From contig JADFUC010000391.1 in the NCBI GenBank assembly GCA_019722365.1, positions 62,001 to 126,000 of the forward strand: a stretch of DNA of 64,000 bases, read 5' to 3'. Positions 47,701 through 59,257 of the stretch are shown piece after piece. This DNA is from Lithospermum erythrorhizon. Its lineage: Eukaryota > Streptophyta > Magnoliopsida > Boraginales > Boraginaceae. A model generated the notes under the pieces. It had not been told where the DNA came from. It saw only the letters and a list, made by a program, of their open reading frames with translations, and did no database searches. The position numbers and the translations under genes were made by a program. Positions within the stretch are counted from its first letter, which is position 1, and each line of letters begins with the position of its first letter.

Positions 47701-50211
47701 TAATTGAAGGCAGGGTAGCACTTCTCCCACGCACATTTAAGTGCCGCCTTGAACCCAGTTCCCCACCATCAACTACTACACATTTGACTACATCCTCTGT
47801 CTTTGATTTCACAGCCAATGACATCATTCCACCTAAAACAGGAGGAAGTAAGCAATAACATTTGTATCAGGTTCCCCTTTCATCTAGGTTAAGTTGGCCC
47901 TTTTGCCATACAACATGTTTAAGTGTCCAAGTGAATAAGAGCATATCCTTACTTCCTAATTGTTCATTAGTATTTAATTTTCTCAGAAGATAACGTGCAA
48001 GAGCAGAAATGCTTTGTATTAAACATGGTTAAAATACCTTGACTTTTTGCAAAAAAAGAAAAAGAAAAAAAGAGTGCAACTTTGTGTAAATATAATACCA
48101 CATCTTGGTATATACGGAGTACAATTTATAGCAAGAAAATACTGAACTAGTATAAAAGTTAAATGTGAAGAGTGTTGTTAATATAAGGTTATATGCCATT
48201 ATTCGTGTACAAGTTATTTTAGAAAGTAGGTCACACAAAAAAATAGAAGTATATTTAACCAAAGATACATGTTACTTGCCATTATTGAAGAGAGAAACAT
48301 CTTTCTTGAAAATAGATTCACTTACCATCAACAAGTAATATGTCCCCAACATCTACATCATTTATGAAGTCATCGTAATTAACACTAACAGTGTCTTCAG
48401 TGCTGACACCTCTTTTAATAGTGAAATTAAATTCTTGACCCTCTTTCAGGGAGATTGGAGCTGGTACATCACCACTTCTAACCTCCGGTCCCTGCATATT
48501 CGAAAACAGATGATTAGTGCAAAAACAAAGAATAAGCTGCCACAACAGCTTCTTCTGGAATAATTTTTCGGAAAACTCTTAAAGAAATTGAGCATTAGAA
48601 AGTGTTTATATTTTATACTAAGATTGGTGGGCTAAGATAACGGCACACATTCTGTAATTCCTATGCATATTAAATGTATATGTTCTCTATAGCATGTTAG
48701 CAGAGATGGAAATCTGACGTTGAGACATTATTAAATTGTTCGTTGAGCAAAACAGAGAAGTAAATAGACTCCATTTCTGTGGCAACATCTTTGTTCACAA
48801 CCCACATACCTTGGTGTCCAACATGATGGCTATAACATTGTCTTCATGTTGAGCATTATATTCTTTAACAATATCAACAGTTTTCTGATGTGAGGCATGG
48901 TCCCCATGAGACATGTTCAAGCGCGCCACATTCATTCCTCTTTCTGCCAGTTTCCATATCATTTCACGGGAGCTCGTTGAAGGTCCAATTGTACAAACTA
49001 TCTTTGTTTTTCTTTGAGGAGCTAATGCCTGTAATAGTTCAAGCAATAAACCTCAGATTATGGGTTAAAGAAGATTCTTGGTTTCAAGCATGCAGGACTA
49101 GCGAGGACAATAATAGTAAGGAGGTGAATTCAAGGATGCGTAATGAGAAATTTTGCTCCCAACGCTTTAACAGGAAACTTTGTTCTCAGAGTTAACTGTA
49201 TATAAGGATCGCATGAACAAGGAAATGGATATATTGGTCAGGTGTAACCGAATCTCAAGAATAATTTTGAACGAAACAATTATAGAAGCCGTCATCGTAG
49301 TATTATAAGGTAAAGTAAACATTTTTCTTTATTTCAAAGCTCAAAAGCTTTGTTCAAACAAATGGTACTCTACTCTCAATCAATCTCGCAAGATATCTAA
49401 GCCATATTCTGCACCTTGCCCAGTTCAATCTTAAAGTTTGCCCTTTTCTTTAACAAGAATATGTAATATCCATCCCAAATTCATCAGCCACTGAAATTCT
49501 CTCTCTAACTAGCTCTAAATATGTAATTATGCAAAATCAGTATCTAAAACTAGCAGACTCCATTCATCAGCAAACCTCTATAGAGTGACAGAACTAGGGG
49601 GAGACATATTTTTTGAAAAAGAGACTTGTACTATTGAAAATACAATTTTACTATGCATTTTTCGAAAAAGTACTCTATTTGGTTCGCCCATCCTTAGATT
49701 TTTATAATTCTCCTTATTTTTCTTGTATAAATATTTTTTTTGCTACCCCTATATTAAAATCCTGGTTCAGTGCCTCGTCAAAACGAATCCAGCACAAACT
49801 CTCATAAACACAAAGAACACAACATACACTTCCAAATTCACATACATCTTTTAGCTACTCAACAAACACACACATGCAAACATAAACAATAAAATAAGCA
49901 GACACAACTACCCCAAAACATTAATATAAAAAACTAGATCAACTTACAGAGGAGAGTGAGCCATTTGATGAAGAAATGCTGCTAAAGTCAGCGTTTTTAT
50001 CAATGGTGGTCACCTTTTCCTGCTGCCCAGATACAGATTTCACAGCAACAATTTGGTTTCTCCCAAATCTTTTATTAAGCCATGATTCAGAACTGAAAAA
50101 AAGATGGTTGACATTCTTGACAGATGACAAAACCCGAGGTTGGTTTTGCCCAGAAAGCTTAAACAAAGCATCAGATTTGAGCATTCCACTTTGCATATTC
50201 ATTGAAGCCAT
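44786..50211 (-). CDS. PKP2: Plastid pyruvate kinase beta subunit
   Basis: Converts phosphoenolpyruvate and ADP to pyruvate and ATP in the plastid, feeding fatty-acid synthesis. Twelve coding exons (minus strand) join in phase: 50211-49948, 49028-48810, 48491-48326, 47832-47689, 47594-47484, 47394-47306, 47066-47004, 46794-46619, 45790-45691, 45502-45354, 45111-45003 and 44899-44786, giving 567 aa. Exon 1 is a Ser-rich transit peptide ([20 protein letters not shown]). Catalytic blocks are intact: [60 protein letters not shown] with the active-site Lys, [20 protein letters not shown], and [20 protein letters not shown]. The C-terminal domain ends [10 protein letters not shown]. With canonical splicing, the exon 4-5 junction adds three residues (ITDKDNKDWED); see findings. 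The best match is Arabidopsis PKP2 (beta-1). Confidence 0.94.
45936..46109 (+). mobile_element. Au-like SINE with 16-bp target duplication (PKP2 intron)
   Basis: A 142-base insertion (45952-46093) is flanked by perfect 16-base direct repeats, CTTGCTAGACATCATC, at 45936-45951 and 46094-46109. The body reads TTGGGCAACTCGGAAACAAC, then GGGGTAAGACTGCATACAATCC and CCCGCTTAGGC, ending in a T-rich TTGTTCTTG tail, which matches the plant Au SINE body. The tRNA-like head seems truncated. It lies in the PKP2 intron between coding exons 8 and 9. Confidence 0.8.
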
Positions 50212-52780
50212 TGAAAATTGAAGAAAATGATTGAAGAAAGGGGAAGAAAGAGGGATTTGAGATAGGAAAAATGGATTTTTGGGGTGTTTTGAAGGAGGAA
50301 GGAAAGCGGAGATGTAGAGTAATATAGGCGGAGTGTTTGTGTTGTTGTCGTGAATTACGAGGGTGTGGGTGGGTGTGGGGCAGGGACAAAGTGTGAGGGA
50401 GTGAGTTTCGTTGAGAAAGAGGTTGGTTATCTCGCTTTCTTAGGAGGGGGTACGAGACAATACAAGATTTTGTGTTTCTTGTTCACCCTTGAGACTTGTG
50501 TACAACAACAACAAAATTAGTACGAATATGTTATAGGGTTAATGGTTTTGACCATCACTCACGTTTTAAAAAATCAATTGGGGATCATTCACGCTTCCGT
50601 ACTTATTGATGTGGTAAATTTGGCTAATTTTCGCGAGGCCCTTCGATGAATATGTAAGGGCCACTCTATCTCTCATCTATATCCTTTGCCTCTACCTGCC
50701 GTGGCGAGGTTCGGTGAGACGCCCACGCCTCCTGCTCCACGCGGCGGGCCTCGAGAATCTCTTTGCCTGCCCCTCGCCCCTCCTAACGCACTCTCGCCTG
50801 CACTAACTCCCTGCCATGGCACTGATTCCATTACGCCGAGGTCTCACGTGTCTCTACTCCAGGTCACGATCGAAGTCGATCGCAGACGCCCATGATAAAG
50901 TTAGTATTTATCAAAGAACAATCGGACAGGCTTCCACCTGCCGGTTCGCCCGGCTTAAGATGCTGTAGGAACCGAAACTGTTCGTTCGGGTCGGTTCCGA
51001 TTAACCGGTTCCGAATGTCTGCTCCTATTTCTATTTCTCGGTTATTTTCTATCTTGGGCCAGGTTCGTTTTTTTCGGTTTTTTTCCGCCGTTATTTTCGG
51101 TTCTATTTCTAAGTATTTCCTAAGTTATATATATATATATATAATATTTTTATTTTTTTTTAATTAAAAATTTCGAATGTCGAATCGAACCGAACCGAAA
51201 TTTTTCTGTTTTTTATTTTTTTCGAATCGAATCGTTCGTTCCAATCTGCCTCCTCCAATTTCGTTATTTTCGTTCGGTTCGGCCTGCTCTGCCTCTGATT
51301 TGTATTTTCATTGAAGCCCCACGATTTAGTACTGCGCAGAAAAAGACATTATCTCCCAAATGAACAAATTCCATTATTTTGTAAAAAAATTAATTGAAAG
51401 AATATACATAGATATTTTTTATCTATCATTAATATTCCTAATAATCACACAACTTTTTCAAAAGCATCTCAAGACAAATCAAATGAAATGATTTTATAAA
51501 GCACTAAAGCCTTCACTAAGCAAATGCTGAGAAATGTCAGTTCCTCTTGACTTGACAAATATCCTCAAAAGGGGACAAAATCAATTTTTTAATAAGTTTC
51601 TTTTCCTATTAAATTGACATTTACTACAATAGTAAATCCTTATTTATATCACTCACCATACTCATGTTTAAAAGCCACCAAATTTACTAATTCGGCCCAC
51701 TTCACCCTCACTCAGAGCTATGTTAGTTTTTCTAAAAAATATGATACACTTCCGTCCAAAGATGTTTTATACCTAAAATAAGATGTTGGGACAATTTCAA
51801 AACATAAAAAGTAATGAATATGTTAAATAAAAATAAAATTCCATCCACCATCTTATTCTCTAACACCCACCACCTATCCCACCCCCCACCCCACCCCACC
51901 CCTTATTCTCACTGCACCATCGACCCCTACTCCCACACATCATCACCACCCTCCTGCAAATCTTAAATTACCCTCAGATTTTTTTAAATTTCTCGAATTG
52001 TACCCAAAATTATATTTTAGGTATCATTTAATGAATGGACTAAATTACCCTCGATTTTTTTAAGAAAGACTAAATGATCTCACAAACCAACTTTAAATCG
52101 ACTTTAAGTGAAGAATTGCGGCTTTTTAACATGAGCTATTCATTCAAACGCGAGCGCATCTAACTAACTTTTTAAGCATTGTTGATGTTCAAAGCCATCC
52201 CTATGTATATTCATTTAACACTATAACATCTCTTGTTTTGTTTTAAAAATTAAAATACATGTCATAATCTGAATCGAAGAATAGACATATTATACAAAAT
52301 ATAATATATCATCTATTCCAAAAAAGACGGGAGTTCGACATCAGGTCACAATTTATGTAACTAACACAAAAAACTTGAAACTATTATTTGTAAGCTATAA
52401 TGGAATTTTGATGAAGCTCAAGCTCTCACCGTGAAAATTTTATTGATAGTATTATTTTTTAAAGAAGCGGAGAATTATTTGAATATATTATGACAATAAA
52501 CGTGATCACTGTCAGACGTAGTAAGAATGTTCACATATTTGGTTTTTGATACTGTATTATTACTAATAAGATTTGTTTAAGAATCCACAAATATTGCATA
52601 TTCGTCCTTCTTTCTAAGATAATAAATACGAACAAATACGCAACATTTATCACTTCAGTTCGCTTGTTCTACTCTTCGAAAACTACATGTGTTAGCCTGT
52701 TAATGGCTGTTTAACGTTTAGGGGAGTCGGGGACCATATCAGAATTAACTAAAAAATAATTATGTGGACCATATAAGGGA
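50212..52780. other. PKP2 upstream region and intergenic repeats
   Basis: The PKP2 leader and promoter lie at about 50212-50700. GC-rich DNA follows at 50690-50890. A patch rich in GGTTCGGTT/AACCGAACC-type motifs (50930-51290) resembles transposon termini. The remainder (51300-52700) is AT-rich with a CCACCCCCCACCCCACCCC run near 51875. No protein-coding homology found. Confidence 0.45.
50930..51300. repeat. GGTTCGGTT / GAACCGAA-rich patch
   Basis: Dense short motifs such as GGTTCCGATTAACCGGTTCC, TTTTTTTCGGTTTTTTTCC and TCGAATCGAACCGAACCGAA occur in both orientations around an (AT)n core. Such subterminal sequence is seen in some plant hAT-type elements, but no terminal repeats, target duplication or transposase were found. 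Confidence 0.35.
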
Positions 52781-52960
52781 CTGGATTGGGCGGCTTCAAT
52801 AGATGGGGGTGGGCCCTAAATTGGGCTGAGTTATTCCTCAAGAGTCGAGGAGATAAGTGGGCTTTGTTCAATTAGACTAGGGCTTTGTTCAATTTTCCGC
52901 CGCCAATTTGGAATTAATGGCTAGGGTTTGTGACACCCATAAAATTGCTTATATAAAGAA
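52780..52960 (+). promoter_or_regulatory. snoRNA-cluster promoter: Site II motifs, telo-box, TATA
   Basis: Site II elements (TGGGCY-like) recur: TTGGGCGG (52786), GTGGGCCCTA (52808), TTGGGCTGAG (52821) and GTGGGCTTTG (52858). A telo-box in reverse, TAGGGTTTG, lies at 52923. A TATA box, TTATATAAAG, lies at about 52949, roughly 30 bases before the first snoRNA. This motif set is the known signature of plant snoRNA and ribosomal-protein gene promoters. Confidence 0.75.
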
Positions 52961-52982
52961 GCAACACAATTGAATAAAATCA

Positions 52983-53068
52983 AGTGCGATGAGGATTTCA
53001 TATTCGTGCCTGAGGGTTTTACACAACCCTCTGAAGGCTACACAACCCTCTAAGAAGTTCTGAGCACT
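52983..53068 (+). ncRNA. Box C/D snoRNA 1, predicted 18S rRNA guide
   Basis: An 86-nt unit closed by the stem AGTGC/GCACT. It has C box GCGATGA (one mismatch to RTGATGA, 52986-52992), an internal CTGA at 53010-53013 as possible D', and D box CTGA at 53060-53063. The 14 nt before the D box, CCCTCTAAGAAGTT, can pair with 18S rRNA AGCTTCTTAGAGGG, with one G-U pair. The fifth-base rule points to a U in GCUUCUUAG as the 2'-O-methylation site, the same region targeted by vertebrate SNORD61. The rRNA sequence is from memory. Confidence 0.75.
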
Positions 53069-53130
53069 ATTTTTATTTACTCGATTTAAAATTATTATTA
53101 TTTTTATTGTATTTGTTTAATTTAGGATAA

Positions 53131-53215
53131 AGCGAAGTGAAGATGAATTCATAAGTCTGTCAATCCACTGATTTATTTGATGTTAAATTATGAATCCCGA
53201 CAGGTTCTGATCGCT
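53131..53215 (+). ncRNA. Box C/D snoRNA 2, predicted 18S rRNA guide
   Basis: An 85-nt unit closed by AGCGA/TCGCT. Boxes: C AAGATGA (53140-53146), D' CTGA (53168-53171), C' TTGATGT, and D CTGA (53207-53210). Upstream of D' lies AGTCTGTCAATCC (53154-53166), 13 nt fully complementary to 18S rRNA GGATTGACAGACT. The fifth-base rule predicts a methylated U in GGAUUGACAG, the site served by yeast snR55. The guide before D (AATCCCGACAGG) has no target that I recognise. Confidence 0.8.
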
Positions 53216-53255
53216 GCTAATTAATTTATGAATTTGAATTTTTGGTTATTGAATA

Positions 53256-53341
53256 GTGGGCAAAGGATGAGTGTCATGATTTAATGGGTAATTTGCAACT
53301 GATCCCAAATCATTGATGAGTAAAATCACCCTGATGTTCAC
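53256..53341 (+). ncRNA. Box C/D snoRNA 3, predicted 18S rRNA guide
   Basis: An 86-nt unit with a seven-pair terminal stem, GTGGGCA/TGTTCAC (two G-U pairs). Boxes: C AGGATGA (53264-53270), D' CTGA (53299-53302), C' TTGATGA (53313-53319), and D CTGA (53331-53334). Before D', TGGGTAATTTGC is complementary to 18S rRNA GCAAATTACCCA over 12 nt. The fifth-base rule predicts a methylated A in GCAAAUUACC, the site served by human U83 and yeast snR87. The D guide (GAGTAAAATCACC) has no target I recognise. Confidence 0.78.
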
Positions 53342-53380
53342 TTTTCAATCCATTATTATTATTTTGAATTTTGTTTATAG

Positions 53381-53483
53381 TAAATCGCAATGATGACTAT
53401 GTACCTAAGCTCAATAGACCATTCAGGCTTATCTATTACAGATATGCATGCATGTCGATTAACCCGCTGAACTGAGCGATTTA
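53381..53483 (+). ncRNA. Box C/D snoRNA 4 candidate, orphan guide
   Basis: A 103-nt unit closed by a perfect eight-base stem, TAAATCGC/GCGATTTA. It has a perfect C box, ATGATGA (53390-53396), and a D box CTGA (53472-53475) directly against the closing stem. This is the best stem and C box of the cluster. The sequence before D (ATTAACCCGCTGAA) gave no rRNA or snRNA match from memory, and C'/D' are not obvious. It is either an orphan snoRNA or one whose target I cannot recall. Confidence 0.65.
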
Positions 53484-54169
53484 TTATTTACCTATAACTA
53501 TTTTACAAATCCAACCTTAAATATATTATTGCCATTTTTAATATTTTATTATCTACCCTTTTACTTTATTGCAGATAATTGTGTTTTTGTATATATATAT
53601 TTATATTGTTGATGCAGAAATTGCTGATTGGAGCTAAAACATTTGAAGACGCATTGTTGAATCTCTCAAGTGCTTAGGAATCTTAGTTTTTGTTCATTGT
53701 TGCATTATAAAGAACGAATGTAAAGCTTTCATGAATAATGGTTTCCTTGTGTTTTTATATACTTTGTCTCTGTAATGATATCAACTTCTATTCTTGGTAA
53801 TTGTTGGATGAATTTTTGATGTAATTCCTAAAGTGTAACATAGGATTCGGAGTATGTATGAATTAAAAACGCAAAGGCATATATGTTTTATGTGACGTTG
53901 TCACATGAATATTATCTAATTGTATCTAATGTAATGTGATATTATGAAGTCAAATGAATTTAATGATATCTATCCATGAGTAATGAAGCAATTGGCCATG
54001 GTAGATTGCAATCAATGTTGGATCCAATCTTTTGTCGGCAACACAAACAAAAATGATCCATCAATCTTAACTTTATAAAACTTGAAACTTCCCACTCCTA
54101 AATTCTAATAACACAATCCTCTTATCATCCTTACATTACATAAAAGGAAAACCACACAATTCCTTGGTT
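53484..54169. other. Spacer between snoRNA cluster and EndoU gene
   Basis: AT-rich. A further weak C/D-like arrangement (TTGATGC at about 53610, GCTGA at about 53628) lacks a closing stem and is not called. It should hold the end of the snoRNA precursor and the EndoU promoter. No clear terminator can be assigned. Confidence 0.4.
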
Positions 54170-57100
54170 ATGGATGGTCTAGTAAAGGGTCTGCTAGATG
54201 TAGCTTTAGGGGGCAACAACAATCGAAATGAGACCAAATCTCATCGTGATCAACTGTCTACATCCTCTTGGGCTGAGGTTAATGTTTTTTATAATTATAC
54301 TTTATAATGTTTTTGTGTTTTATGTTTATTTTAGTGGTGTAAATAATTTTAGGTGGTATCTGGAGAGCAGGATGATGATGATCCCTCTAAGAATAATCAG
54401 AATTATGCCTACCAAAGAGAGGTACATTCATCCGTTTATAAGATTGTCTAGTTTTCAATTTTGATGGTGAAAATGTATCTAAAGATGGTATTTTTAACAT
54501 ACGTTTGGTGTGTTGGGGTATTTTATGACTAATTCGTACTTTGACAATTGAGAATGATTGATGATATTTAAATCAGGTCGGAGAGTATATAGAGTTTTTT
54601 TATGGAATGGTTATATTTTGCTAAAATTGTGATGATCGAATTCTCCCTGTCTGAGGCAGGAACCGAGGCAATCAGGTGGATCGAGGCCTACAATGAGGCC
54701 TCATAAGGTATTTTTCATCCTTTTGAGCGTAGTTTTATTCAGATTTGGAATTTCCTTAATTTGATTTCGACGACTTCTTTACTTGAAGATTCAGTTGCGT
54801 AAATGATTCTGTGCACATTGATGTTGTGGATTGATCAATTCTAGAGATTATGGTTTCTTCAAGTGTGTTCAGCTTACTATTAAGGCTTCTTTCATTTTGC
54901 CTCTCGAAATATCAAGTATCTTTTTCAAATCAGCTTCCTAATATTTTTATCTTTTCTGTTGCATTCTCAACTATTATCCTCTCGATAAATATGGAATTAC
55001 GTAGCTAGATTTTAGGACATTTATAATAACTTAACCTATGGAAAGTTATTCATTGTGGGCTTGGTACTGACACCTGGATCTCAAAGAGCAAGTGAATGTA
55101 GGATGGAAGCATTCTATGTTGGTTTTCCAGGTAGATATTCTTTTATATAAGAAATTTGAGACTAATAATCAATCATTCCTAAGATCACCTCATACGGAGG
55201 CAGAGTTGGTGCTCCCAAGTGGTTCTTTGCTGCTATCGTTGAGTACCTTGCTACTACGGTATTAATTATTGTCCTAAAAATGGTTCAATTTCATTGCTCA
55301 ATTTCATTTTTTATTGTACTTTGTCCCAAAATGGTTGTCAAGTGTTAACTTAATTAACTAGCTTGGTGTTTATTGACATCTACCGAGTTTGATCCAAAAT
55401 GATTGTCTAGTTGACTTCGAGAGAGATGGTTTGGAGTTGGCGGTAATCGAAACTGTTCTTTACTAATCTAAATATATATGCAATTCCAAATTTACTCTTA
55501 TATTAGAAAAGATTTTGTCAACTTTAACAAAAAAAACTCTACTTCAAGGGTAATTTGAAAAGAACGATAGCTTAGGGGACAAGTTTGAAAAGATAATAGT
55601 TTCATCAGGGACAACTTGAAAAGATAGCAATAGTTCAGGGGCAAAAATTAACTCACATAGAGTAATGTTTATATAATGCATTTTAGTCAACTCAAGTTTT
55701 CATAGGCCGGGTGTTTGAAATATACAGGTGTATTCACATTTGATCTGCCATATGTGTTTTTAATTACATTTCTTGATGTTTATTTCTCACTGAATGTATT
55801 CTTCATATCGGTAAGGAGACTTGTATGTTAGCGGTGAACATAATGGGATAACTTAACCTTGCTAGCTGTTTCTAACCAAATGCTATTGGATAAGTTGTGT
55901 AATAAGTATGAGTTGAGGCACAAAAGAATCGAAAGAAATTTGGAGTCCTGAACGCCGTAATCCCCTGCAATCGGCCCTCCTACAGATAGTTTTCGATCGT
56001 TTTTGATCGCCCTTCCAAGGGTCATCGGGGCTGAAATGTTATCGCTTATGCTTAAATATGTGAAAAGGTAGTTGCCATATCTTTTGATGGATAACTCTAT
56101 ATGGACTTAAAGCGGCTTACTATGATAATGACAATACATATATCAGATGTATATGGGTGAATATTATGACACCTCATTTATCAAGCAAAGTTTTCATATT
56201 ATAAGATTGAGAGTTTGGTGGTTGTTCTAGACTTAGAAAAAATCTGAAAACCTCCATTTTTGTTTTTACTCTCTACAAACTCATACAAATTAATCTTCAC
56301 TTCAAATATAACATCTTTTAGCCTTGTCTTATCCACCAATACAACCTTTATATATAGACAAAGTATTGTATTTAGGAAAGCATTCATTTGTGATTCAAGA
56401 CTTGTAATTCTTAGTTTAATTTAGAGTTATATGTTGTTGTGAATCTTGTTGTAGTTGCTTAGTGAAATATAGTATTATTTCCTTCAAATGCGACATTGGA
56501 GATTGGGCTGTAGATTATGTTTTTATGTTCCTATTTAGTTGGCCTTGTAGTCGCCAATACTACTCCCAAGTTTTGTTGCCTACGATATTTTCTTGCCTTA
56601 TTACCCATTACTAATTGGCTAGATTTAAATGTCAGTGTGATCTTTGGTTTGTTGATGCAGGATGTAAATGAGGATTATGGAAGAATTCAAGACAATGTGC
56701 AAAATGATTATGAGCAAAGTCGTTGGAACCAAAAGGTTGGTTAAATTTTGCAGTTGTTTATAGATTATTCATGAGTATTGGAAGATAATATTTGACATTT
56801 TATTTAATGACTTGCCAAAAGGAGGAGGAAGTGGGAAATAGTGATGGTTGGGAGACTGTCAAGAAAAAGCCTTCCAAACAGCATAAAAAGGTTTGGCCTG
56901 CTAAATTTGGATTAGTAATTCCTTCAGTGTCTTTCTTATTTTGTTCAAGTGGTGTGTTCGTTATTTGAAAAATTTACAATTTGCATGTATGCCACATTCA
57001 TAGCTTGAATGTAATCATCTGTAGGTGTGTGCATTGATCACTAAGAAATGTACAGCCTTGTCCTTTTGTGGCAGTCAACCTTGAACCGCAGAACCTTCTT

Positions 57101-59257
57101 GTATATAAGTATATGTGATTTAGTAATGTATTCACGATCAAGTTTCTGATTTGTCCAACTTCCGGAATCCTTTCAAGTATGTTCGAAACCTATTTCAAAG
57201 GAAGAGCAAATGTTTCTAGTTGTGACAGTTTCTATGAGTGATTTCCTATCCATTTTTTATTCGCAAGCTTCATCTAATATATTATTAATGTCATTTCCAA
57301 CTTTTCTATTCTGAAGGAGTTTCATCTCAGTAAGTTGAGGACTATATGCCAAAGCTGCTTAAAAGCAGGAGAAATTGATTAAAGATTTATTTCTTTCTAA
57401 TATAATCTTGATAATTGTTTTAGCTCTTTGTAATTACCCGGTCATGTAGCCTTGATGAAAAACTTAGTCATATGCTGTCGGTATCATTGTTGTAATGCAA
57501 TACAAATAAGTTTTGCAAATTTTATGTTTCCTCCATACGGAATAGCTGATCCAAAGTGTCACAATATCATGACAGGTGCATCTGGATCAGTGGGACAATT
57601 TTAAACGCCCACCTCAAGAACAACAGTATTCTAATGAGGTTGAATATGGTGTTGACATGGAACCCTCTGGACCTGAGCTTCAGGACCTTTCTAAAGCCTG
57701 TAATAAGCTCTGGGAGCTCGATTTGAGCCGTTTGCAACCTGGTAAAGATTATGAGATTGATTGTGCAAAGGGTAAGAAAGTCCACCAAAGGGATGACGTG
57801 GCAGAAGGAACTCTCTTCTCCTGGGTTAGTGAAGATGTATTTAGGAAGCCCACTTTCTCTCGGTTTTGTTCACTTTTGGATAATTACAATCCAGATCAAG
57901 GCGTTAAAGAAGTTGTAACACCTCAAGAGAGGCAAGAGCAGGAAGCATTCATGGAAGAGATCAGTAGGACAGCCCCAATCAAGTATCTCCACAAGTATCT
58001 GGCAGCAAAGGGCATTGTGTCTGAAAGTTATAATGAATTTAAGCGAATGATGACAAGCCTTTGGTTTGATCTTTTGGGACGAGGAGGTACATCTGGTTGT
58101 TCCTCTGCTTTTGAACATGTTTTTGTTGGTGAAATTAAGAAACAAGGAGAGGTTTCAGGCTTCCACAACTGGCTTCAGGTATGTGAACCGTTATTTGCCG
58201 TCTTTCTTTCTTTCTTTTATGATCTAATTGGAATATCAGATTTTCCACATCCAGGTTGCCAAACTTATTCTGCTTTCAATGATAACTAATCCTCATATGA
58301 CTGTTTTCAGTGGTCTATAAGTATTAAGTTCTAGTGTAACTCCTCTGAATATTTTAAACTGTTAAACTCCTCTGAATATTTCAACTGTTAAATAGTACAA
58401 AGGTTCAATGCATTTTGATTTTGTTTTGACCATTTTTACACGAGTGAAATTGGCAGTCGAATCTGATGCATTGTGTATATATATTTTCGTGCTCATTTTA
58501 TCTGTGTCATAAGTGCATGTTATAATCATTTTGGTTTCAAGCTCTTTGGATCCTTCTTGGATAACTACCTTTGAAGGTGATTGCACTGTTTTTCTTGTCT
58601 CTGCAGTTTTACTTGGAAGAAGCAAAAGGGAGAGTAGACTATCAAGGATATATCTTCCCTAGAAGGCGTGGAGAGATTGTAAGTCACGTTCTTGCATTTG
58701 TGCATGCTCACTGACAAGGGAGGGGGAGAGGGGGACAAGAAGAGAAATTCCACCCTTCTTCTTCTTCTCGACCTACTGTCATAGTCCCATAGAATAAATA
58801 AATTACATTGAGGGGGGATAGTTTTTGTGTTCGACATTAACTTGATTCCTAATAGCCTAAAAAATTAACTCATAGAGGATGCAACAAAACAATACACCTC
58901 AAAAATTAAGAAATTGTAGACTTTCCGCATCTTTTTAGGACGAAGTTTGCAACATTTGCATTATCTTATTTCCCTGATTATTGCATTAGCTCAAAATAAC
59001 TATATATCCCCTGTTTGAAACTGCAGCCTGATTCAGAGACTCAGCTACTCACAATTCAATTCGAATGGAATGGCGTCCTCAAATCAGTCTCAAGTACTCT
59101 TGTTGGAGCGAGTCCTGAGTTTGAGATTGCAATCTACACTCTCTGCTTCTTTGTGGGAGGAGAAGATAACTATGTGGAGCTTGGTCCATACCAGGTGAAT
59201 ATCAAGTGCTACCATTTCGGAAACAAAATTGGATCAGCCTTTCCTATAGCAGAATGA
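54170..59257 (+). CDS. EndoU (XendoU-family) poly(U)-specific endoribonuclease
   Basis: XendoU-fold enzymes cut RNA at U residues in a Mn2+-dependent way, leaving 2',3'-cyclic phosphate. Xenopus XendoU releases intron-encoded snoRNAs. Seven exons join in phase: 54170-54277, 54353-54421, 56661-56735, 56822-56890, 57576-58178, 58607-58678 and 59027-59257, giving 408 aa. The N terminus (MDGLVKGLLDVALGG) and an acidic linker (residues ~36-107, with SDGWETVKKKPSK) match plant homologues. The EndoU domain covers about residues 140-408. The catalytic triad is visible: H288 (FEHVFVGE), H304 (SGFHNWLQ) and K351 (WNGVLKSV). The two His are 16 apart and the Lys is about 63 from the first, as in XendoU. 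The protein ends YQVNIKCYHFGN...PIAE. There is no signal peptide, so a nuclear or cytoplasmic site is likely. It is in the same orientation as the snoRNA cluster upstream. Confidence 0.93.

Noticed and set aside
53590..53680. Fifth snoRNA in the cluster
   Set aside because: TTGATGC and GCTGA boxes are present but there is no closing stem and no proper D box at the end.
54422..56660. Extra gene inside EndoU intron 2
   Set aside because: The intron is long (2.2 kb) and has short ORFs, but none has homology. Repeats such as GACAACTTGAAAAGATAGC suggest transposon fragments instead.
58184..58606. Continuation of the EndoU exon 5 reading frame to 58289
   Set aside because: The frame stays open past a good GT donor at 58179 but loses homology. 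Splicing to 58607 restores the conserved FYLEEAKGR block.
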